DNA of 64,000 bases from Bacteroidales bacterium (GTDB taxonomy: Bacteria > Bacteroidota > Bacteroidia > Bacteroidales > Paludibacteraceae), in contig SUXD01000001.1 of NCBI GenBank assembly GCA_015061145.1, positions 150,346 to 214,345 on the forward strand, read 5' to 3'. The notes under the pieces were generated by a model that saw only the letters and a list, made by a program, of their open reading frames with translations, was not told the origin of the DNA and searched no databases. How positions within the stretch are numbered: position 1 is the stretch's first letter; each line of letters begins with the position of its first letter. Shown here piece by piece: positions 26,092 to 34,719 of this stretch. Both the position numbers and the translations under genes were made by a program.

Positions 26092-28307
26092 AAAAAATAT
26101 TATTAACATTTTTGCTTGCTATAGCAGTGAATGCTTGGGCAGGCTCTTTTACGATTGACTTAACTGATAAAAATATCTCAGTTGATGATGCGGAATCATA
26201 TTTTAATTCATGGTTTTGCTTGGATAGCGATTGCTCGTTTGAAAAAATCAGAGATTATTGTGATGAAATTGGTATGCGTCATCAGGTCTTTCAACAGTAT
26301 TATTGTGGTACAAAAATTGAGTATGCAAAACTTTTTGTGCATTCCAAAGGTGGATTTTTGACATCTGTCAATGGAAAAATAATGGAAACGGAGCAGAAAC
26401 CAGAAAAGTCATCCTCTAAATTAGTACAATCAATAAGTATTGCAGAAAAAAAAGGCGAAAAAATGATAGTATCTGTGGAAACGGAAGATGGAACTTTATA
26501 TCGTCCAGCATTCAAATTGTTTGATGCAGAAAAGATGGAAGATGTATATATTGATGCGGAAACAAATGATACATTGAAGGTTGTTTCAAAAATTAATAAA
26601 GCATCAATTAACGCAAAAGCAGTTACGCCATATAATGATTGGCAGGAAATAATTGGATATGAACAGAATGGTAGCTATTATTTAATAGATGAAGAAAGAG
26701 GGATTGTTACAATGGATGCGACAAAAGCATATATAGACTATGAAAATGATGATGATTTGTATTCATTTATAAATAGATGTCGTGTATTCGATGAAGGATT
26801 TAAATTAGGAGATGAAGTTAATTTCGTTGGTTTGTGGCATACTGTTTTTGATAAGATAACAATAAATAGTGTACAAGATGGGGCATGGTCTTCGATAACC
26901 GACACGAGACCAGATGTGTATATTAAGATAAAAGACAAAGAGGGATTGATCATTTATGAATCAGGATATTATACTGATGTGGCATCTCGTGTTGTTTTTG
27001 ATTTGTCATCTGAAGTAATCGACGTATTGTCTTCAAAACTTCCGGATCTTCTAATAGAAGTATGGGATTATGATCCGTTGGGAAGTGATGACCTTATTGA
27101 TAGAATGGTGATGAAAGGTGTTTGTTTTGGAGATGAGCAAGAACTGCCACTTGAATCAAATACAGGTTTGGTGACAGCTACATGTTCTACAAAAGCAACG
27201 GGAACAATTTTATTTGGCAATGCGGCTCATTGGGGAATGGAGAAAGTATATGATTTTTACAAAGAAAAATTTGGAAGATGTAGTTTTGATAATAATAAAT
27301 CTATAATTTATAATCTTGTAAATGTGCAAGATGACGGGAATTTATTTAAGGGAATGTTTTTAAATGCTTCGGCATGTTCGTATATTGCACCTTTCCCAAT
27401 GGCTTATGGATTAGGTGCAATGCTTTGGTATGAAGAAACTTTGTTGCAAAGATCTATGTTCCCCATTGTTGCTTTAGATGTGATGGCTCATGAGTTTACC
27501 CATTTGGTTACTGCCTTTAATGGGAATGAAGGTTTGGTGTATGAAGGAGAGTCAGGCTCGTTAAATGAAAGTTTTTCAGATATAATGGCAATTTCGGTTG
27601 AAAATTATGTAAAAAACACATGTGATTGGACAATAGGTGAAGATATTATGATTTTATCTTCAAATATGCGTGATATGCGTAATCCGAAGAATTCTGGAGA
27701 AGGACATTTTCCCGCACCAGATACCTATATGGGCGAATTTTGGGCAAACACATTAGATTTTTCAGAAACTGGAGATAAAGGTGGCGTACATACAAATAGT
27801 GGCGTTCAAAACAAATGGTATTATTTGTTATGCGAAGGAGGAAGTGGAGTAAACGATAATGGAGATTTATATAATGTTGTAGGAATCGGCATAGAAAAAG
27901 CTCAACAAATAGTATATCGTAATTTAATACAGTATATTCCGAATGAAGCGACATATATGGATGCAAGAAATTGCTCGTTGCTAGCTACACAAGATTTATT
28001 TGGAAAAGATTCTCAAGAATATCTATCTGTAGCAGATGCTTGGTATGCGGTAGGAGTAGGAGAAAAGTATATTTCAACATCAGATGCCGGCATATCTCTT
28101 GAGGATGTCAATATTTACACCGAGGGCAGAACCATCATTGTGGAAAACGCTACGGACGCTATCACGGTATCGGATGCGCTGGGTCGTGTGGTCGGCAAGG
28201 AGGATGCGCAAATCGTTCCTGCGGAAACACGCAAATTCCCCGTACCATCGTCGGGCGTGTATGTGGTGAAAATCGGCAACCGTTCGGCATCGGTATTGGT
28301 GCGGTAA
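26088..28307 (+). CDS. Secreted M4 (thermolysin-like) metalloprotease with C2-like insert and T9SS domain
   Basis: The 739-residue preproprotein has a signal peptide (MKKILLTFLLAIAVNAWA) and an N-terminal propeptide. A C2-like segment is at about 225-350 (PDVYIKIKDKEG, then LLIEVWDYDPLGSDDLIDRM). The M4 catalytic domain carries HEFTH at 468-472, third zinc ligand E494 in NESFSDI, and the later VHTNSGVQNKW motif. The last ~75 residues form a T9SS sorting domain (ITVSDALGRVVG, then SGVYVVKIGNRS). It should be a secreted zinc endopeptidase. Composition changes abruptly near 28085: one 60-base line at 27301 has 27% GC, another at 28141 has 60%. The gene therefore looks mosaic. Confidence 0.9.
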   Translation: MKKILLTFLLAIAVNAWAGSFTIDLTDKNISVDDAESYFNSWFCLDSDCSFEKIRDYCDEIGMRHQVFQQYYCGTKIEYAKLFVHSKGGFLTSVNGKIMETEQKPEKSSSKLVQSISIAEKKGEKMIVSVETEDGTLYRPAFKLFDAEKMEDVYIDAETNDTLKVVSKINKASINAKAVTPYNDWQEIIGYEQNGSYYLIDEERGIVTMDATKAYIDYENDDDLYSFINRCRVFDEGFKLGDEVNFVGLWHTVFDKITINSVQDGAWSSITDTRPDVYIKIKDKEGLIIYESGYYTDVASRVVFDLSSEVIDVLSSKLPDLLIEVWDYDPLGSDDLIDRMVMKGVCFGDEQELPLESNTGLVTATCSTKATGTILFGNAAHWGMEKVYDFYKEKFGRCSFDNNKSIIYNLVNVQDDGNLFKGMFLNASACSYIAPFPMAYGLGAMLWYEETLLQRSMFPIVALDVMAHEFTHLVTAFNGNEGLVYEGESGSLNESFSDIMAISVENYVKNTCDWTIGEDIMILSSNMRDMRNPKNSGEGHFPAPDTYMGEFWANTLDFSETGDKGGVHTNSGVQNKWYYLLCEGGSGVNDNGDLYNVVGIGIEKAQQIVYRNLIQYIPNEATYMDARNCSLLATQDLFGKDSQEYLSVADAWYAVGVGEKYISTSDAGISLEDVNIYTEGRTIIVENATDAITVSDALGRVVGKEDAQIVPAETRKFPVPSSGVYVVKIGNRSASVLVR

Positions 28308-28608
28308 AAAAACGATTGTTGTTGTAGAGACAGTGCATGCACCGTCTCTACGGTTATATGTGCGTTGTTTTTTGTCGTAAACGGTTGGGGTTTACATTGT
28401 TTGTTTTGTAGAGACGTTTCATGAAACGTCTCTACGGCTACGGCAATACGTACAAACGGGGTTTGTTTTTTAGACAGTGCATGCACCGTCTCTACGGTTA
28501 TGCGTACGTTGTTATTTGTCGCAAACGGTTGGGTTTTATATTGTTTGTTTTGCAGAGACGTTTCATGAAACGTCTCTGCTTCTATTTTCTAGCTTCTTGC
28601 TTTCTGCC
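28308..28608. other. Palindrome-rich spacer between convergent genes
   Basis: It contains no gene. It is filled by two copies of a repeat carrying 28-bp palindromes (see next entry) and lies between the stops of the M4 protease and the ABC permease, so the palindromes may act as bidirectional terminators. Confidence 0.7.
28324..28579. repeat. Tandem duplication (144-bp offset) of a two-palindrome unit
   Basis: Copy 1 is 28324-28435, copy 2 is 28468-28579. Each holds palindrome A (28 bp, centre GTGCATGCAC; 28324-28351 and 28468-28495), a 56-bp linker (49 of 56 identical) and palindrome B (28 bp, half-arm GTAGAGACGTTTCA; 28408-28435 and 28552-28579). B in copy 1 is a perfect inverted repeat. 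B in copy 2 reads GCAGAG at one end and CTCTGC at the other, so both partners of one base pair changed together. A in copy 2 is degraded at its left end. No open frame crosses it. Confidence 0.9.
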
Positions 28609-29832
28609 TTATTCATACCTTAACGCCTCTATCGGGTCAAGTCCGGCGGCTTTGCGTGCAGGGCTCCATCCGAAGAAAACGCCGGTAACCGTACATACCG
28701 CAAACGAAAGCAGCACCGACGAGGTGGTGATGTAAGTGGGCCATCCTGAGAAATATTGCAGCAGAGCTGTGGCGCCGAAGCCAAGCATAATGCCAATCAA
28801 CCCTCCTGTGATGCACATCAGAATGGACTCTATGAGAAATTGCATCATGATGTCGCGGCCTCTTGCGCCGATTGACATGCGCAGTCCTATTTCTTTCGTG
28901 CGTTCCGTTACCGACACATACATGATGTTCATGATGCCTACACCACCAATGAACAGTGAGATGCTAGCCACACAAGCCAACAAGATGGTAAGTGTGTTCA
29001 TGGTAGAGCTCATCATGGTCAGCATTTCTTTTTGCGAGCGTACATTGAAGTCGTTAGGGTCGCTTCCCTGTATGTTGTGCCGTTGTCTTAAGATTTCGGT
29101 GATTTCTGCTATGGCGGCATCAGTTTCGCTGTCCGATTTGGCAGATACCACTATTCTGTTGATGTGCGTGATGGCAAGAATTCGTTTCTGCACGCTGGTG
29201 TAGGGCGCAAAAACGATGTCGTCTTGGTCGTTGCCCATAGAGCCTTCACCTTTTTCTTCCAGAATGCCGACGACTTGGAACGGGATATTCTTGAAACGGA
29301 TGTATTTCCCTATTGGGTTTTCGTTTTCAGAGAAAAGGTTTTCGACCACAGTTTGGCCTATCACGCATACTTTGGCGTTGCGCAGCACATCTTTTTCCGA
29401 AAACAGTTTTCCTGATTTCAACTTGTATTTCGTCACGTTAAGGTAGTCGGCAGTTACGCCGTAAATGCTGGTTGGGGCGTTGTTCGACCCATAGATGGCT
29501 TGCCCCGATGAATTCACCAGCGGTGAGATGTCGCTGATGTGCCGGCAGTCCTTCTTCAGCGCCTCGTAATCCTCCAGTTTCAGCGTCTGCATGCTGCTCC
29601 CGCTTTGCCGTACACCGCCCATCTGACCATTGGAAGGAAAAATGGTGATCATATTAGAGCCCATGCTTTCAATGCTCGATTGTATGCTCTGTTTCGACCC
29701 TTCGCCGATGGCAAGCATGGTGATGACCGATGCCACGCCGATAATGATGCCGAACATGGTGAGCATGCTGCGGGTCTTGTTGTTAAGCAAAGCGCGAAGT
29801 GCTATTTTGAACAAATTTCCGATATTTCCCAT
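28609..29832 (-). CDS. MacB-type ABC transporter permease
   Basis: This 407-residue protein has one N-terminal membrane helix, a periplasmic MacB_PCD domain (about 45-255) and three C-terminal helices (FtsX fold). The start ALRALLNNKTRSMLTMFGII and the segment GVGIMNIMYVSVTERTKEIG are typical of MacB. The ATPase is a separate gene (29989-30735), as is usual in Bacteroidota. It works with the adaptor and TolC-like protein encoded upstream to export substrates. A 156-bp spacer with repeats separates it from the ATPase gene. Confidence 0.92.
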   Translation of the reverse strand: MGNIGNLFKIALRALLNNKTRSMLTMFGIIIGVASVITMLAIGEGSKQSIQSSIESMGSNMITIFPSNGQMGGVRQSGSSMQTLKLEDYEALKKDCRHISDISPLVNSSGQAIYGSNNAPTSIYGVTADYLNVTKYKLKSGKLFSEKDVLRNAKVCVIGQTVVENLFSENENPIGKYIRFKNIPFQVVGILEEKGEGSMGNDQDDIVFAPYTSVQKRILAITHINRIVVSAKSDSETDAAIAEITEILRQRHNIQGSDPNDFNVRSQKEMLTMMSSTMNTLTILLACVASISLFIGGVGIMNIMYVSVTERTKEIGLRMSIGARGRDIMMQFLIESILMCITGGLIGIMLGFGATALLQYFSGWPTYITTSSVLLSFAVCTVTGVFFGWSPARKAAGLDPIEALRYE

Positions 29833-29988
29833 GGAGTATTAGGTTGTTTCTAAGTTCTAAGTTTCTAATTTCTAAGTTATTCTTGCGTCTGTGTCAAAGT
29901 CTGCGTCAAAGTCTGCGTCAAAGTAGTTTCTAAGTTTCTAATTTGAAAATTGATTTCACTGCGTTCAATGATTTTCGCTTCTTGTATC
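29833..29988. other. Repeat-filled spacer inside the efflux operon
   Basis: No gene is present. It is almost wholly occupied by dispersed repeat copy 5. It interrupts an operon whose other junctions are 4 bp or less. Confidence 0.6.
29846..29945 (+). repeat. Dispersed repeat, copy 5 (expanded, internally repeated)
   Basis: GTTTCTAAGTTCTAAGTTTC and TAATTTCTAAGTTAT lead into three successive units ending in TCAAAGT (GTCTGTGTCAAAGT, CTGCGTCAAAGT, CTGCGTCAAAGT). GTTTCTAAGTTTCTAATTT then repeats. The unit count suggests slippage or amplification. Confidence 0.7.
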
Positions 29989-30735
29989 TTAATTCTCTTC
30001 TTTGGGCAGACTTGCCAATGTTTCTGCAGCCGAGCGTATGTTGTCGTTTTTTCTATTGTCAGTGATATGCCCGTCTTTTAGAATAATGCTTCTTCCGCTG
30101 TAAAATTCCAGTTCCGGATTGTGCGTTACAAAGGCGATGGTTTTGCCTTGTTGTTGCAAATTCTGAAAAAGGCATAGAATTTCGAACGATGTTCGGGTGT
30201 CTAGATTACCTGTAGCTTCGTCGGCAAGTATGATGACGGGGTTGTTCACCAATGCTCTGGCTATGGCTACGCGTTGCATTTGTCCGCCGGACATTTGGTT
30301 CGACTTGTGCATCATACGGTCTTTCAAACCTACGGCTATAAGCGCCTCTTCGGCTCTTTCGCGTCGTTCGCGCGAAGATATTTCGGAGTTGTATATGAGC
30401 GGAAGCTCCACATTCTCTATTGCCGTAGTCTTGGGCAACAAGTTATACGACTGAAATACAAAACCTATTTTGCGGTTGCGCAGCCATGCCCGTTGGTCGC
30501 GGCTCATGTTCTTCACAGGTGTTCCGTCCAGCAGATATTCGCCGGATGTGGGGGTGTCGAGGCAGCCGAGTATGTTGAGCAGCGTGGATTTTCCGCTGCC
30601 GCTGGTGCCCATGATGGTGACAAATTCCCCTTCCCTGATATCGAAATTAATGCCTTTCAGGGCGTGCACGGTTTCGTCGCCCACAATGAAATCGCGGCGC
30701 AAGTCGATGGTTTCTATGATTTTCTTCTCGCTCAT
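29989..30735 (-). CDS. MacB/LolD-type ABC transporter ATP-binding protein
   Basis: This 248-residue ABC ATPase has Walker [10 protein letters not shown] (43-51), signature MSGGQMQR, and Walker [14 protein letters not shown]. It powers the MacB-type permease by cytoplasmic ATP hydrolysis. Its start overlaps the stop of the adaptor gene by 4 bp. Confidence 0.94.
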   Translation of the reverse strand: MSEKKIIETIDLRRDFIVGDETVHALKGINFDIREGEFVTIMGTSGSGKSTLLNILGCLDTPTSGEYLLDGTPVKNMSRDQRAWLRNRKIGFVFQSYNLLPKTTAIENVELPLIYNSEISSRERRERAEEALIAVGLKDRMMHKSNQMSGGQMQRVAIARALVNNPVIILADEATGNLDTRTSFEILCLFQNLQQQGKTIAFVTHNPELEFYSGRSIILKDGHITDNRKNDNIRSAAETLASLPKEEN

Positions 30736-31907
30736 CGTCTATAGTTCTTGTTGTTGCGTTTAGGCATGAACGGACTTGCTGCAGTGTTCTTCTTCGCCTC
30801 TTTCTGTTTCACTTCCGTGATGTCGATAACAACTTTTTCGCCTACATTCAAGCCGCTTGTGACAATATAATTGACACCGTCGGTGTCGCCGATTTCTATG
30901 ATGCGTGGTTTAATGTCGTCGCCTTCCTTCACCCACACGCGGCGCTGGTTGTCTTGCAATGCTTTGCTCTTTTGTTGAGGCATGCTGTCAGAAGCGGGCA
31001 TCTCAAAATTCAGCGCTTGCGCTGAAATGATAGGCCGGTCATTGATTTCTTTCACATAAATCATCACATTGGCGGTGAGCCCTGGTTTGAGTTTCAAGTC
31101 GGGATTTGGTGCGTCAATTTCTACGCTGTAGGTCACCACATTCGAAGTGGTAGTGGCTTCGAGGCGTACTTGAGTCACAATGCCGTCAAAAGTGGCTTCG
31201 GGATAGGCGTCAACGGTGAAGGTGACGCGTTGTCCGATTTTCACTTCACCTATGTCGGCCTCGTCCACTGCGGCGATAACCTGCATCTTGCTCAAGTCTT
31301 GCGCAATGGTGAATAGGGTGGGAGTGTTGAAACTTGATGCCACCGTCTGGCCTTCGTCCACGGCACGCGAGAGCACTACACCGTCGATAGGCGAGTATAT
31401 GTAGCAGTATCCGAGGTTTGTCTTGGCGGTCACTATTTGCGCTTGTGATTTTTGGTAGGCGTAATATGCTTTTTTATAAAGGTATTCGGCCTGGTCGTAT
31501 TCCGAATCGCTTACGGCATTCTTTTCATAAAGTTCCTTTATGCGTTTGTAGTTTTTCTCCTGATAGTCCAGTTCGGCTCTGTTGGATGCGGAGTCGGTTC
31601 TGGCGCTGGCCAGCGATGCGGTGTAGTTGGTTTTGTCCAATACAGCCAGCAGCTGTCCTTTTTTCACTTCAGAATTGTAGTCCACATATATTTTTTCGAT
31701 GGTGCCCGACACTTGCGTACCGATTTCCACTTGTTGCACAGGTTCTACGGTTCCGGTGGCAGTCACCACATTCTGAATGGAACTAGACATGATAGTCTCC
31801 GTCTCAATGGCAGTTTGCGCTTGCTTGCCTTTGATCATGAAAAAGCACATGGCGCATACGGCAACGGCTCCAGCGGCGAGGCAGATGATGATTGCTTTCT
31901 TGTTCAT
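30732..31907 (-). CDS. Efflux periplasmic adaptor (MacA-like membrane fusion protein)
   Basis: The 391-residue protein has an N-terminal membrane anchor (IIICLAAGAVAVCAMCFFMI). It then shows the HlyD/MacA order: beta-barrel and lipoyl half (VEIGTQVSGTIEKIYVDYNS), helical hairpin (about 100-160), lipoyl half (YSPIDGVVLSRAVDEGQTVA) and a C-terminal barrel. It links the inner-membrane MacB-like transporter to the TolC-like channel. Confidence 0.93.
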   Translation of the reverse strand: MNKKAIIICLAAGAVAVCAMCFFMIKGKQAQTAIETETIMSSSIQNVVTATGTVEPVQQVEIGTQVSGTIEKIYVDYNSEVKKGQLLAVLDKTNYTASLASARTDSASNRAELDYQEKNYKRIKELYEKNAVSDSEYDQAEYLYKKAYYAYQKSQAQIVTAKTNLGYCYIYSPIDGVVLSRAVDEGQTVASSFNTPTLFTIAQDLSKMQVIAAVDEADIGEVKIGQRVTFTVDAYPEATFDGIVTQVRLEATTTSNVVTYSVEIDAPNPDLKLKPGLTANVMIYVKEINDRPIISAQALNFEMPASDSMPQQKSKALQDNQRRVWVKEGDDIKPRIIEIGDTDGVNYIVTSGLNVGEKVVIDITEVKQKEAKKNTAASPFMPKRNNKNYRR

Positions 31908-31911
31908 AAAA

Positions 31912-33231
31912 TTACAGATTAATGGGTTTATGCTGATAAAAATCTAATAGTTTCTGATTTAGCAGAGTTTCGTATTTCGCTTGCAGAAATTCTCGTTGAG
32001 CATTGAGGTAGTTGTTTTTCTCTTCAATGTAGTCGTACATGTTGGTGAGCCCCACTTTGAATTTGTCTTGCATCAGTCGGTACGATATTTCGGCGGCGTC
32101 AAAGGCTTCTTTGGCGGCAAGGTATCTGTTTTGCGATGAGATGACATTCAAATAAACCTCTTCCACAGTCTTCAGCAAGTTTTTCTCGTCTTGCTGCGCA
32201 TTGAGCTTGGCGGTCTCAATGGCAAATTCCGATTTTTTTATGTTGGTGCGCACCTCTTTGTGACTGAAAATGTTGTAGTTGAGCGACAAACCGATGTTTT
32301 GCGAGAAATTGTGGTTCAGTTGGTCGAAATACCGCTCTTTGTCAGCCGACGAGTGTCCTGTGGATATGCCGGCGCTCATCGAGATAGACGGGTATAGTCC
32401 GCTTTTGGCTTTCAGTAGGTCGTATTCGGCTGCAAGAATGGCGTTTTGCCCGCTTTTGATTTGCGGCATCCAGCCCATGGCGTTCTCAAAAACCTCTTCC
32501 TTGCTTGGAGGCAGTTCTACAACTTCATCGTCGGCAATTTCGGGGTAATAGAGCGTCGGGTTCTCTTCGATGCCCAATTCCAGCAGCTGCTTGAAGTCGA
32601 GGATGCGGTTTGCCAAAGCGTTTTGAGCGGCCACCAGCCGGTAGGCGTCGTTGCTGTGCTGCGATTTCAGTTTGGCGTAGTCGGTCTCGGCAATGGAGCC
32701 AGCGCGGTATTTCAGTTCGCCTTGCTCCAAATGCGCTTTCGATGTTTCCAGTGTCAGCTCGGCGGTTCGTACATTGTCTTTAGCATACAATATTTGCAGA
32801 TATGATTCCGTGATGGCAATCTCAATGTTTTGCTTGGCTTCTTCCACCAGTAGGTCGCTGTTCTGCAGCGCTATTTCTTGCGCTTTGATGCTGTTTTTTA
32901 TCCGGAATCCTTCGAACAGTGTGACAGACGACGAGAGCCTGTATTGCTCCGAAAATGATTGGTCGCTGCTGTATTCGCCCGCCTCGTTCGAGCGGTTGAA
33001 GTGCGAAAAAGTTTCGCCAGCGCTGAAAGTCAGGTTTGGGAAACGCGAAGCGCGCGCCTGTGTGTAGCTCTCTTCACTGATATTCCTTGCTACGGTGTTT
33101 TTCTTTACGTTGATATTGTTTTCCAACGCATAATCGATGGCATTGCGCAATGTCCACGTATTTTCTGTCTGTGCCGAAATGCAACCGAAGGGTGTCAGCA
33201 TGAGCAGCACTCGAATGATGTTGGCTTTCAT
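31912..33231 (-). CDS. TolC-family outer-membrane efflux protein
   Basis: This 439-residue protein has a signal peptide ending in ISAQ and two OEP repeats of long helices (for example SYLQILYAKDNVRTAELTLE and SSQNRYLAAKEAFDAAEISY). This is the trimeric channel-tunnel design. It is the first gene of the operon and lies 4 bp before the adaptor. Confidence 0.93.
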   Translation of the reverse strand: MKANIIRVLLMLTPFGCISAQTENTWTLRNAIDYALENNINVKKNTVARNISEESYTQARASRFPNLTFSAGETFSHFNRSNEAGEYSSDQSFSEQYRLSSSVTLFEGFRIKNSIKAQEIALQNSDLLVEEAKQNIEIAITESYLQILYAKDNVRTAELTLETSKAHLEQGELKYRAGSIAETDYAKLKSQHSNDAYRLVAAQNALANRILDFKQLLELGIEENPTLYYPEIADDEVVELPPSKEEVFENAMGWMPQIKSGQNAILAAEYDLLKAKSGLYPSISMSAGISTGHSSADKERYFDQLNHNFSQNIGLSLNYNIFSHKEVRTNIKKSEFAIETAKLNAQQDEKNLLKTVEEVYLNVISSQNRYLAAKEAFDAAEISYRLMQDKFKVGLTNMYDYIEEKNNYLNAQREFLQAKYETLLNQKLLDFYQHKPINL

Positions 33232-33458
33232 AAAATTAAATTTTCACTTTGACATTATTTCTGCATGAAAAGTTTAATTTGCCAGATTATTTTTTTTACT
33301 GCTTTTTGCTTGATGTAAAATATTTGCTCAAAATGAATTACTAAATGTTTTTCATGAAAAAATATGCTGAAGAAAATGTATAAAATGCTGAAAAATGCAA
33401 TTTGATAGTCGAATTTTAAAAATTGTTTTGTAATTTAGTCGCTGAAAATTATCACCCG

Positions 33459-34685
33459 ATGGCATTGATAAACGAAAATTATCTGAGACTCTCCGAAAAC
33501 TACTTCTATACGGAGATGGATAAGCGTATAAATGCGTTCTGCGTGACACACCCCAAAGCGAATGTGATTCAGTTGGGGACGGGTGATGTCTCCCAACCGC
33601 TGCCGCCGGCTGTCGTCAGTGCGATGACCGATGCGCTGAATGAACTCTCGCAGAAAGATACTTTTCGTGGTTATGGCCCAGGACAAGGGTACAAGTTCCT
33701 GAGAGAAAAAATCGTAAAAGATTATCAGACGCACGGCGTCTCACTTTCCACAGAGGAAGTTTTTGTGAGCGACGGCGCAAAGACGGATGCAGCCAATATA
33801 GGCCATATCTTCGGTCGAGACAATATCATTGCCATTACCGACCCTGTATATCCTGTTTACGAGAATGCGACTATCATGAGCGGCAGGGCGGGCTATCATA
33901 ACGAAAACGGCAAGTGGAGCAATATTGTGTACCTTAACTGCTTGGCCGAAAACGGATTCAAACCGGTCATCCCCTCCGAAAAAATTGATGTGATCTACCT
34001 TTGCTACCCAAACAACCCTACTGGCACGGTGCTTACCCGCCAAGAATTGAAGGTGTGGGTGGACTATGCTTTGGAAAACCATTCGTTAATCATATATGAC
34101 GGAGCGTACGAGGCATATATCACGGAGAAGGATGTGCCGCATAGCATTTACGAAATAAAAGGGGCGAAGAAAGTGGCGGTGGAAATAAGAAGTTTCTCTA
34201 AAACTGCTGGTTTTACTGGTCTCAGGTGCTCTTATACAATAGTGCCGAAAGATTTGATAGCTTTCACATCCGAAGGCGAGAAAGTGCAGCTCAACCGGTT
34301 GTGGATGCGCCGCCAGACAACTTGCTTCAATGGAAATTCCTATATCGTGCAAAGAGGCGCGGAAGCCGTTTTCTCCAAAGAAGGCAGAAAACAGGTGAAT
34401 GAAACGGTTCAGTATTATCTGACGAATGCTGGCATAATCCGTGACGAGCTTCGTAATCTCGGATTTGAAGTGTACGGCGGAGTGAATTCGCCCTATGTGT
34501 GGGCAAAAACAAAAAACGGCGAGGAGTCGTGGAGCTTCTTTCAGCGCATGTTGTGCGAAATCAATGTGGTGAGCACGCCAGGCGTAGGTTTCGGACCGAA
34601 TGGCGAAGGTTATACCCGCTTCTCGGGCTTCAACAGCAGAGAGAATACCATGGAGGCGGTGGAGCGCATGAAAAATTGGCGATGA
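33459..34685 (+). CDS. dapL: LL-diaminopimelate aminotransferase
   Basis: This 408-residue PLP enzyme converts tetrahydrodipicolinate directly to LL-diaminopimelate for lysine and peptidoglycan. The start YLRLSENYFYTEM is a DapL hallmark; the PLP Lys is K248 in SFSKTAGFTG, and YPNNPTGT and YDGAYEAY are present. I chose the ATG at 33459 over a TTG at 33423, because the latter adds 12 unconserved residues. Confidence 0.95.
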   Translation: MALINENYLRLSENYFYTEMDKRINAFCVTHPKANVIQLGTGDVSQPLPPAVVSAMTDALNELSQKDTFRGYGPGQGYKFLREKIVKDYQTHGVSLSTEEVFVSDGAKTDAANIGHIFGRDNIIAITDPVYPVYENATIMSGRAGYHNENGKWSNIVYLNCLAENGFKPVIPSEKIDVIYLCYPNNPTGTVLTRQELKVWVDYALENHSLIIYDGAYEAYITEKDVPHSIYEIKGAKKVAVEIRSFSKTAGFTGLRCSYTIVPKDLIAFTSEGEKVQLNRLWMRRQTTCFNGNSYIVQRGAEAVFSKEGRKQVNETVQYYLTNAGIIRDELRNLGFEVYGGVNSPYVWAKTKNGEESWSFFQRMLCEINVVSTPGVGFGPNGEGYTRFSGFNSRENTMEAVERMKNWR

Positions 34686-34719
34686 CGAAAATGAAATTAT
34701 GAATTTTAAATATTGAAAA

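Noticed and set aside
24345..28080. Integrative element or prophage
   Set aside because: The AT-rich stretch has no integrase, transposase, att-like direct repeats or tRNA junction. It is treated only as a region of unusual composition.
28324..28579. CRISPR array
   Set aside because: Only two copies of a composite unit, repeats are perfect palindromes, spacers are themselves repeated, and no cas genes are nearby.
34685..34719. glmS ribozyme upstream of glmS
   Set aside because: Only 34 bases separate dapL and glmS, too short for the ribozyme.
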